DNA of 53,008 bases, taken from the NCBI GenBank assembly GCA_022969215.1, contig JALJPA010000004.1:1-53008 (forward strand), given 5' to 3'. Below, one piece after another: positions 16,904 through 23,698 of the stretch. A program made the position numbers and the translations under genes. The DNA comes from Colwellia sp. (GTDB lineage: Bacteria; Pseudomonadota; Gammaproteobacteria; Enterobacterales; Alteromonadaceae). A model generated the notes under the pieces. That model worked only from the letters and a program-made list of their open reading frames with translations, made no database searches and had not been told where the DNA came from. Positions within the stretch are counted from its first letter, which is position 1. The number at the start of each line of letters is the position of its first letter.

Positions 16904-18213
16904 TACTGCAGTTCGACTAGATATTCTTTCAGGCTTTCATTGTCAATGGTCGACGGAACATAGCGCTCATGTATGTCAGACCACACAGCGAACCCTACTT
17001 CTACCTTGATGTAGTAGCCGTTGTTGACTCTGTGCTGGAACGTTGCGCCTTTTGGTCTGTCAGTACCTTCAAGGAGGTGATCGCTGTCTACCATGGCTAC
17101 TGGCGCAGGCGTTCTACCTTCTAACAAGTCCTTGGTATCGTGTTCAAGTTCAATTTCACGTTTGCACTTAGTACACTTACCTTCAGGGAACACACGATCC
17201 CCGTCAGTGAACATTTTTTGGTAGCCACAATCAGCCCGATAAGCAACGCGTTCGCCTGGCAGAGTGTCAGTGACGCCTTGATCAACAGCATATAGGCATA
17301 CTTCAGGTGCTGGCTGGTCAAGTGATGCTTGAAGTACTGCTTCTTTTGCGAGTACTGAGTCAGGCTCTCGTTTAATTCTACCCTCTTGCTGATCAAAGTC
17401 TGACAGTTCTTTGGCACTTGGCGCTTCATCAAAACTTTGTTTCCACGCTTCTTTCAAGCATTTGGCATACTGAATAAGCTCACGACATTCCGCCAGTTGC
17501 TTGAGCTGTGCTTCACAGTCTTCAATCGCAGTATGAGAAACATCACCTTTCTTGACGCCACACTCACGCATCAAGGTACGCAATTCCATAGGCTGTCTGA
17601 AATTCCAAGGTAGCTTACGGTCAACACTAGTGAGTACGTGCTTCATTACTTTGAAGTCCATATCCCCTTTTGCCCAGACACGCTCTGGTTTGGCTTCGTT
17701 GATTTCAGCAATCAGATGATCAGCAAATTCCACCATGGACACTGCAGCTGGGTCGTTCAATGCGGCAAGTGCGTTGGCCGGGATTGCTAGGTGGAATGCG
17801 ATTGTACTGGCTGACATGGTGCGGAAGTTGGCTATTTGCTCGTCGACGTTCAAGTTCCAAGTTAGCTTCTTTAGAATTTCGTGCTTTTTGTTGAAGAAGA
17901 TCAGCCCGACTTGAAACATCACAGCGTTGTCTTCAGTATCAAAGGTTTCAATATCAATCATGGCTTCGTTGGCAAGCCCTTTGAGTGTGGGTGCTGGCGC
18001 TACTTGCAAGATACTAGCTGCTTTCCATTCAAGCATGGTGATTGTTTGCGGGGCTTCATACAGGATATCCAAACCAATCGCGATCTCTCCACCTGGAGCA
18101 GTTAAAAACCACGACCAGCCTTCAACCTTCGGACCGCGTTTTTCTTTCACAGGCCATTGCTCTAAGTGGCCTACTAGCCACACCATTAATTCTAATTTAT
18201 TAAACTTTTCCAT
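16903..18213 (-). CDS. DEDD-type 3'-5' exonuclease with C-terminal extension
   Basis: A 436-residue protein, first gene of the operon from the promoter at 18311-18339. Residues about 82-260 are a DnaQ-like (Rv2179c-type) exonuclease: MIDIET (85-90, Asp87 and Glu89), the WAKGDMDF segment and the HTAIEDCEAQL end motif (DEDDh). The N-terminal 75 residues are a separate small domain, and the C-terminal 170 residues include a Cys pair (CTKCKREIE). Role: trimming DNA or RNA ends during phage DNA metabolism; exact substrate not shown by sequence. Confidence 0.75.
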   Translation of the reverse strand: MEKFNKLELMVWLVGHLEQWPVKEKRGPKVEGWSWFLTAPGGEIAIGLDILYEAPQTITMLEWKAASILQVAPAPTLKGLANEAMIDIETFDTEDNAVMFQVGLIFFNKKHEILKKLTWNLNVDEQIANFRTMSASTIAFHLAIPANALAALNDPAAVSMVEFADHLIAEINEAKPERVWAKGDMDFKVMKHVLTSVDRKLPWNFRQPMELRTLMRECGVKKGDVSHTAIEDCEAQLKQLAECRELIQYAKCLKEAWKQSFDEAPSAKELSDFDQQEGRIKREPDSVLAKEAVLQASLDQPAPEVCLYAVDQGVTDTLPGERVAYRADCGYQKMFTDGDRVFPEGKCTKCKREIELEHDTKDLLEGRTPAPVAMVDSDHLLEGTDRPKGATFQHRVNNGYYIKVEVGFAVWSDIHERYVPSTIDNESLKEYLVELQ

Positions 18214-18240
18214 GGGTTTCCCTTATTTTTGATGAGTTGG

Positions 18241-18302
18241 GTAGATGATAACTAACTACTGGAGATTGCTTGGCGTCCAGTTTGGCGGTAGTTATCATCT
18301 AC
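18241..18302 (-). promoter_or_regulatory. Large leader hairpin in the 18.2 kb operon
   Basis: GTAGATGATAACTA (18241-18254) and TAGTTATCATCTAC (18289-18302) form a perfect 14-bp inverted repeat around 34 bases that contain an inner CTGGA/TCCAG stem. A competing pairing, AACTAC (18254-18259) with GTAGTT (18288-18293), is possible. It lies in the 5' leader of the exonuclease operon, between promoter and first gene. No T-run follows, so an mRNA-stability, processing or switch role is more likely than termination. Confidence 0.6.
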
Positions 18303-18310
18303 CTGACATT

Positions 18311-18339
18311 AATGTATACCTATTTCACACTAGTGTCAA
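18311..18339 (-). promoter_or_regulatory. Dual-operator sigma70 promoter for the exonuclease operon
   Basis: On the minus strand the -35 box is a perfect TTGACA (18339-18334), the spacer is 17 bp and the -10 box is TACATT (18316-18311). The 16-base operator with ACACTAGTGT core covers 18324-18339 and overlaps the -35 box; it is the exact inverse of the one at 5367-5382. Bases 18303-18321 match the ribbon-helix-helix gene start region (26230-26248) at 18 of 19 positions, placing an RHH half-site over the -10 box. Two different regulators may therefore act here. Confidence 0.7.
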
Positions 18340-18342
18340 ATG

Positions 18343-19287
18343 CTAGAGCGGTTTAAATTCACACATACTCGGTAGTGCGTCACACCATTTACAGAACATG
18401 TTCTTTTTAGCTGGCCAGTTCCCTGACTCGTTAGCTAATTGGATAAGCTCAGCCCTATCACCGAACTCCAGCCAGATATCTTCTTTGTCGTTGCTTGTGT
18501 ACTCAGCATAGATAGGTGCCTGACTTGGGTGGTCCAGCCAGATGTAAGCTGACAGTACGCGTTTGACTTGAGGGTACTTAGTCATAACAGCTCCAGCGAA
18601 CAATTTAAGCTGGTCGCTATACCGCTTAACTTTGCCGGTCTTCCAATCCAATATCAAAGCAAAGTCATCGATGATGATAATTAAATCGAGTATCACTCGG
18701 CACCAGGCGCTCTTATCAAACCAGCTGATCTCATTCATACGGACATCAAAAGTAACTTGAAGCTCAGGCATTACCTTCTTAGACTTTTTAATTTTATTAC
18801 AAAAGTCAGTCAGGAATCTGAAGTCGAACTTGAACTCATCTTCATAAGGACCATTGACCTTGAACGTGTAATATATTCTGCCTTTGGCATTGCGTACCGA
18901 AAAAACGCTGCCGTGAAGTGGCGTAGTTGAACCGGCCTTAAAATGTTCTTCCATCATGAAATGTGCTGCCTTACCTTTTGCAAAGTGTGGGGCATCAAAA
19001 TCCGGTGATGGGAATTCCTTGGTAACGTAGGTACCTTGAAATTTTCGTGGGCATTGTTCGAAACAATCCAATCGTGACCATGACCATGCTATTTGCTTTT
19101 TCATATGTTCTCCTGTTAAGTCTGGGAATTTCTGGTTGATGTGCTCTTGCACTTCAGGACCTTTCATATTGAATTGGTTCTTTAGATACAAGCTAATTTT
19201 TCTGTATTGTGTTCTTTTATTCATGTATGAGCTAATTGGTTCAAGGTCCTCACCCTCACCTTCGTACAGCTCTTCATTATCATCCAT
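18343..19287 (-). CDS. PD-(D/E)XK (RecB/Cas4-like) nuclease
   Basis: A frame of 314 residues from the ATG at 19287, which overlaps the stop of the methyltransferase gene. The nuclease homology begins only at residue 62, MKKQIAWSWSRLDCFEQCPRK, the usual N-terminus of phage RecB-like PDDEXK_1 nucleases. That internal ATG (19104) has a strong AGGAG 7 bases upstream, so a 253-residue product is probably also, or mainly, made. Further family features are FAKGKAAHFMMEEHF, a DLIIIIDDFALILDWKTGK core (Asp and DWK active-site residues) and a C-terminal Cys cluster (MFCKWCDALPSMC) with the cysteine near the start, suggesting an iron-sulfur-type site. Role: end-processing of replicating DNA. Confidence 0.75.
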   Translation of the reverse strand: MDDNEELYEGEGEDLEPISSYMNKRTQYRKISLYLKNQFNMKGPEVQEHINQKFPDLTGEHMKKQIAWSWSRLDCFEQCPRKFQGTYVTKEFPSPDFDAPHFAKGKAAHFMMEEHFKAGSTTPLHGSVFSVRNAKGRIYYTFKVNGPYEDEFKFDFRFLTDFCNKIKKSKKVMPELQVTFDVRMNEISWFDKSAWCRVILDLIIIIDDFALILDWKTGKVKRYSDQLKLFAGAVMTKYPQVKRVLSAYIWLDHPSQAPIYAEYTSNDKEDIWLEFGDRAELIQLANESGNWPAKKNMFCKWCDALPSMCEFKPL

Positions 19288-20500
19288 TGAGTAATCCGTC
19301 CACAAAGTCGATACGTTTGCCAATCCATGCCATTGCCGGTACTGCCATTGAGTTACCAATTGCTTTGTAACGCTGCCCTGACGGTGCTGGTTTGCCTTTC
19401 CATATGATATTGGTGTGATGGTCAGGCATGCCTTGTAACCGCTCACCCTCAACTTCTGTGAGGCGGCGTACTACGTTCCCCATATGGAGTCCAGGGCTTT
19501 GCTGCGTACCGCTAGCCGATGCTGTCAGAGTCGGTGCTTTTGGCCCGTATGCAATGCTCCGTGCCGTTGCACCTTGTCCACGTTTAAAGCATGCCGCCTC
19601 AACAACCAAGTCCGTAGCATCTTTATAGTCACGCGCTTTTACCGTTGAGGCTTTGCTGCCATCGCCATATTGGCCAAACGCTTCCATATCGAATGTTTTA
19701 ACTAGTCCGCCACCACGCTGAGAGAATAGCTCTTGGTTGCTCATTGCGATGCCGCCGGTATTATGTGATTGGTTCAATGTAGGGTGCGGGTTGTTCTCAT
19801 TGTCCCAGTGACTGCCATTTTGCACTACGAAATTATCGGAGTCCTCGCGATTACTGCTTCCAGCGCGTGCTCTAAGGCACTTGGCAACTTCTTGTTCCGT
19901 TTCTTTGCTCGGTTTAAAATACCCTGGCATGCTTTGGCGCTCAAACAGTACCGCTGCAGGTGGTCGCCAGTCATCTCCAAGATATCCAACAACGAAGACT
20001 CTACGACGGCGCTGGGGAACTCCACAGTATTGAGCGTCAAGCACCCGCCAGGCGATACTATACCCGATCTCTTTAAGGTCGTGGATAAAGGTATTAAAGT
20101 CCCGTCCACTGTTTGAGCTAAGAACGCCGGGGACGTTTTCCCACACGAACCAACGAGGTTGTTTTCTTTCAAGAATTCTAACGTACTCAAGGGTGAGTTG
20201 ACCACGCTCTCCATCCAGTCCCGCTCTGAGTCCAGCAATGGAATAGTCTTGGCATGGTGTTCCGCCGACGAGCAAGTCGAATATTTCACGTTTATATATC
20301 TCCTGTTTGCAAAGTTTTGTCATATCACCCAAATTGGGTACATGTGGCCAGCGCTGCTTTAATACGGCACTTGGAAAGTCAGGACCGAGTTTGTAATTAT
20401 GCTCAGGGTCGAACTGACTAAACCATACCGGTTCCCAGCCAAGCGGCTCCCATGCTAGGCTGGCCGCTTCAACGCCGGAGCATACTGATGCGTACCTCAT
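19280..20500 (-). CDS. C5-cytosine DNA methyltransferase
   Basis: A 406-residue protein with the motif order of Dcm-type enzymes: motif I (SVCSGVEAASLAW, residues 5-17), motif IV with the catalytic cysteine (GGTPCQ, Cys83), motif VI (ENV, 121-123), motif VIII (QRRRRVF), a variable target-recognition region with a repeat-poor middle, and motifs IX/X (RLTEVEGERLQG, AIGNSMAVP). It methylates cytosine using S-adenosylmethionine. In a phage this most likely protects DNA from host restriction. The stop overlaps the nuclease start. Confidence 0.9.
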   Translation of the reverse strand: MRYASVCSGVEAASLAWEPLGWEPVWFSQFDPEHNYKLGPDFPSAVLKQRWPHVPNLGDMTKLCKQEIYKREIFDLLVGGTPCQDYSIAGLRAGLDGERGQLTLEYVRILERKQPRWFVWENVPGVLSSNSGRDFNTFIHDLKEIGYSIAWRVLDAQYCGVPQRRRRVFVVGYLGDDWRPPAAVLFERQSMPGYFKPSKETEQEVAKCLRARAGSSNREDSDNFVVQNGSHWDNENNPHPTLNQSHNTGGIAMSNQELFSQRGGGLVKTFDMEAFGQYGDGSKASTVKARDYKDATDLVVEAACFKRGQGATARSIAYGPKAPTLTASASGTQQSPGLHMGNVVRRLTEVEGERLQGMPDHHTNIIWKGKPAPSGQRYKAIGNSMAVPAMAWIGKRIDFVDGLLNG

Positions 20501-20680
20501 TTAGAACTCCAACCATGTTGAACGAGTAAGCTCGCGCAGCTCTCTTCGAGTCGGACGCACTTGCCCTTGTCTCGTTGCCCACTGCGGCATGGCGTAAGGT
20601 GTTCTTGTGAAGTCACATAACATTTTGAACTTCAGTATCAATGCTGCTGGCATCTTAGTGCCTGATTGTATTGTTGCCAT
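20501..20680 (-). CDS. 59-residue basic protein upstream of the methyltransferase
   Basis: A 59-residue protein (starts MATIQSGTKMPAALILKFKM) that fills the gap between two operon genes exactly: its ATG overlaps the preceding TGA (TGATG) and its TAA directly touches the methyltransferase ATG. It is strongly basic at the C-terminus (RPTRRELRELTRSTW). The tight coupling on both sides makes it credible. Function unknown. Confidence 0.65.
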   Translation of the reverse strand: MATIQSGTKMPAALILKFKMLCDFTRTPYAMPQWATRQGQVRPTRRELRELTRSTWLEF

Positions 20681-20916
20681 CAGTCTTGATCCTTAAATGA
20701 AATGGTTATTGTTTTATCAAGTACCGGCATGACCAAGCCATGCGATTCCACAATTTCTTTAATCTCTTGGTATTCAGCAAGAAAATGAAGCGCCCATTTA
20801 CTTTGCATGCAGAACATAGTGATGCTCAGGCAGTCACTGGCTCGGTATTCTGCGTCCCACGCTGCTTGGCCGTCTTTAAAAGCCTCGTTGACTTGGGCCT
20901 GTGTTGGTTTAGCCAT
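20680..20916 (-). CDS. Hypothetical small protein
   Basis: A 78-residue protein beginning MAKPTQAQVNEAFKDGQAAW, with two helices and a short C-terminal strand (DKTITISFKD). It overlaps the gene before by 8 bases and is coupled to the 59-residue gene after it. No family recognised. Confidence 0.6.
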   Translation of the reverse strand: MAKPTQAQVNEAFKDGQAAWDAEYRASDCLSITMFCMQSKWALHFLAEYQEIKEIVESHGLVMPVLDKTITISFKDQD

Positions 20917-21316
20917 GCGAAGGTGCCTCCGGCGGTGATAAGAAGTGGTTGTGGTCTGAGTTCAGGTACATCTCAAGGTTTATGCACGTCCCAGCTGACA
21001 GAGCTATTTCAATATTGATGCCTCTCATAGGTACCCACCCTTGGCCGCCGAGTATATTTCCCGGAGTGTAGTAGTGTAACTCTTCTATCCGGGACCTTAG
21101 CCATCGCTTGTTGACATTGTCATAGTGAGTAGCGCCGTTCTCCATGGCTTCGATAACAGGTTCAACTTCGAGCTGAGTATCAGCATCTTTACGAGCGTTG
21201 TGCAGGTAATCCCATGGGCCATTGCGACTGCCCGCGACTTGGTACATTGGAAACTTATTATGGATTTTCTTGGTGATCTTTAAACCGTGCTTTCTAATTT
21301 CGATTCCGTTTTTCAT
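20909..21316 (-). CDS. Hypothetical protein between polymerase and methyltransferase
   Basis: A 135-residue protein, ATG overlapping the stop of the DNA polymerase gene. Mixed alpha/beta composition with a Trp/Tyr-rich centre (RSRIEELHYYTPGN) and a His/Pro-rich tail. No motif or family recognised. Co-translated with the polymerase, so a replication-accessory role is possible. Confidence 0.55.
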   Translation of the reverse strand: MKNGIEIRKHGLKITKKIHNKFPMYQVAGSRNGPWDYLHNARKDADTQLEVEPVIEAMENGATHYDNVNKRWLRSRIEELHYYTPGNILGGQGWVPMRGINIEIALSAGTCINLEMYLNSDHNHFLSPPEAPSHG

Positions 21317-23199
21317 TAGTTCAATTCCTTCAGCTTGGACCAGTTCTCACCGACCGATGCGTCCCACGTTAATGGCACAGTAGGTTGTACGCCCCACCAT
21401 TTTAAATAATCTAAGTTATCTAACATGGTTCTACATTCAATCAACCGGCTGTCAGGCGTATCAAGTAGCACTTCATAGTGCAAGCCATCGTGCAGGTCGA
21501 ACCAGAATTCAAACTCAGGGAATAATTTATCTATCTCCTGAATGGCCAAGTCTTTCATATCCGCGCCAGCGCCTTGGATTGGGAAGTTTATTGCAGTGGA
21601 ATCAGTTGACCACTTATCGTCACCTTTCCAAAACATCAGCCCCATGCGGCGACCGGCCATAGTTTTGGCGTAGCCTTGGGTCTTAGCAATGTTGACCGCA
21701 GTTTTCCAGTAAGGCTTGACGCCTGGGAACGAGTTATGGAACGCGTCCTGCCAGCTCTTCGCTTTCATGAAATCTACATCCATGCCGTACTGTACCCGAG
21801 CTTGCTGGCGTAGTGTTGGTACACCAATTCTATAATTACAAGATAAGTTAGTAAACTTGCCTTGGTACCTAAAACCGTGGTTGCCAACGATTGCAGAGTT
21901 ACCTTCCGCTTTACCTTTCATAAACGCTTCGTAGGTTAAACCTGAAACCCTAGCACCAGTGAATGAGTGGAAATCCTTGCCTTCAGCGAATACCGCACGC
22001 ATTGCCAAGTCACCTGAAGCCTCAGCCATTAAGCGGGACTCTTGCCCTGCAGCATCGAACTCGACATGCTTATAACCTTCACGCGGAACAATTAACGCTC
22101 TAAATTCTTTCTGACGTGGCCATTGATGCAGCGCAACGCCGGTACAGAATTTTTTACTTGTTTTACTTGAGTAAGTGTAGCGGCCAGTGTAAGTGGAGAA
22201 CATCGACGCTGATGGATGCACTATATCGTTGCCAAGATACTCTCTCGCTTTAAGCGGGGATCTTAGGTACTTGGACAGTTGGGTATTAAGCTGGCGCCAG
22301 CGCAGTATCTCAGTGACCAGTGGATTCTCATCTGCCAAATACGTTAGCGCTGCCTTGTCGGTGCCTGGTTTGCCCGTTGGTGTGCGTCGCTTCTCATTGA
22401 TTGGCATCGCCCACGTAACGTATAATAAGTTGCCTAATTGCTTAGGGCTTGAAAATACTTTGCTCGGTATCCAGCCATTCACACCCATATGGTGGTGTGC
22501 TTCTTGGCCGTGCTCATGGCAGCCTAGTCGACATTCGATTTCTGACATCTCAACTGTAACTGCAGGTGCGATGACATCAATTTTGTCATAGTTAATAGTT
22601 ACGCCACGTACCCAGCTACCGGCAACTGCTACCATACCGTTCATTGTAATGTATGATGAGTCGATGCGTTGTTGGTCCATCTTTTCATGTACTGCAACGA
22701 CGACACGCGATGTCATGATCGCATCAAGCTTGGCACGGGTTTCCCAGTACTGGTCATTTTCACCAGCATGGACTTCTTCTTTTTTCATTTTAATAAATGG
22801 TGCACACCACTTCTCATCTTTATAGAAGCGCTTCACACCATCAGCGAGTGACCATGCTGGTCGGCGTTCACAAAGCTGTGAGTTATCCAACCACTTCCAG
22901 AAGATCATACCGTCACGCCATATTATGTCACGACACTCTTTTTCATAGCCATATGCGATTAACCAGGCGATGTCGAACGTGCCTTTCCACGTCCAAATAG
23001 TTTTACCGGCTAATGATTTCAACAACGCTCGGAACTGCTTAGGGTTCGTCACAAGGATGGCCTCTCCTGAAGCCTTTGCGACAGATATGCAGTCAATCTG
23101 TGCTTTGCCCTCAAGTACGCGCCAAGGCTGCAGGGCGTACTCTTGAGGGAACCCCTTGACGGGGGCTGTCTCGATATCAAGACTGAGTGGGTTTAGCAT
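21316..23199 (-). CDS. Family A DNA polymerase (Pol I-like)
   Basis: A 627-residue protein with GGAGG before its ATG. The 3'-5' exonuclease domain is visible (LDIET, Asp8/Glu10; GTFDIAWL near 73-80; ASRVVVAVHE region). Polymerase motif A is VEFDAAGQESRLMA (Asp382). Motif B is R444-x3-K448-x3-L452-x3-Y456, so the residue equivalent to E. coli Phe762 is leucine. Motif C is LHDG (569-572): the catalytic Asp571 is present, but the usual HDE glutamate is glycine. No 5' nuclease domain is present, as in phage enzymes. It is the phage replicase, expressed with the primase-helicase just upstream. Confidence 0.92.
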   Translation of the reverse strand: MLNPLSLDIETAPVKGFPQEYALQPWRVLEGKAQIDCISVAKASGEAILVTNPKQFRALLKSLAGKTIWTWKGTFDIAWLIAYGYEKECRDIIWRDGMIFWKWLDNSQLCERRPAWSLADGVKRFYKDEKWCAPFIKMKKEEVHAGENDQYWETRAKLDAIMTSRVVVAVHEKMDQQRIDSSYITMNGMVAVAGSWVRGVTINYDKIDVIAPAVTVEMSEIECRLGCHEHGQEAHHHMGVNGWIPSKVFSSPKQLGNLLYVTWAMPINEKRRTPTGKPGTDKAALTYLADENPLVTEILRWRQLNTQLSKYLRSPLKAREYLGNDIVHPSASMFSTYTGRYTYSSKTSKKFCTGVALHQWPRQKEFRALIVPREGYKHVEFDAAGQESRLMAEASGDLAMRAVFAEGKDFHSFTGARVSGLTYEAFMKGKAEGNSAIVGNHGFRYQGKFTNLSCNYRIGVPTLRQQARVQYGMDVDFMKAKSWQDAFHNSFPGVKPYWKTAVNIAKTQGYAKTMAGRRMGLMFWKGDDKWSTDSTAINFPIQGAGADMKDLAIQEIDKLFPEFEFWFDLHDGLHYEVLLDTPDSRLIECRTMLDNLDYLKWWGVQPTVPLTWDASVGENWSKLKELN

Positions 23200-23698
23200 T
23201 TGTAGCCTCCAGTGCTTTACGTGCTGCGATTACTTCAGCTTCTTCCTCTGGGTCCCAATTGCCCCAATCGCCACAATTTACGCCGTCAACATACATCTTC
23301 AGTAGGTTTGCAAGGGCCTCAGCTGTACAGCTGCTTTCTTTGCGGTAGCCTGCTTTGACTAAGTCTTTGATCGCCGCCTTAATTATTGATTGAGTCTCAA
23401 CAGGTTCGGAGAATGCTAGGCGTCGAGCATCGTAGTACATCGTTTCAATCAACTTATCTTCATCAGTGCGCTCGTCATATATGCGGTACTGGGTAGCTGG
23501 CAGAGTAACCACCTTAATATCACCGCTCTTCAAATGCTCAATGAAGTACGTATGATCTTTCGAGAAGTGCTTGGCTACTACATTATGCGTGTGCTTGCAG
23601 TGAAATACATTTGAGCTTTTGCTATCAGTGATTGCTGACGCGCTGTCTAGCTTGTCGCCTACAGTTACCGCAGTTAGTTGTTTTACAATAAGTGGCAT
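23177..23698 (-). CDS. Hypothetical protein between primase-helicase and polymerase
   Basis: A 173-residue protein overlapping the polymerase start by 23 bases and touching the primase-helicase stop. The N-terminal half is beta-rich with two Cys/His residues (FHCKHTHNVVAKHF), the C-terminal half helical and acidic (DPEEEAEVIAARKALEA). Position suggests a replisome accessory, but no family is recognised. Confidence 0.55.
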   Translation of the reverse strand: MPLIVKQLTAVTVGDKLDSASAITDSKSSNVFHCKHTHNVVAKHFSKDHTYFIEHLKSGDIKVVTLPATQYRIYDERTDEDKLIETMYYDARRLAFSEPVETQSIIKAAIKDLVKAGYRKESSCTAEALANLLKMYVDGVNCGDWGNWDPEEEAEVIAARKALEATNAKPTQS

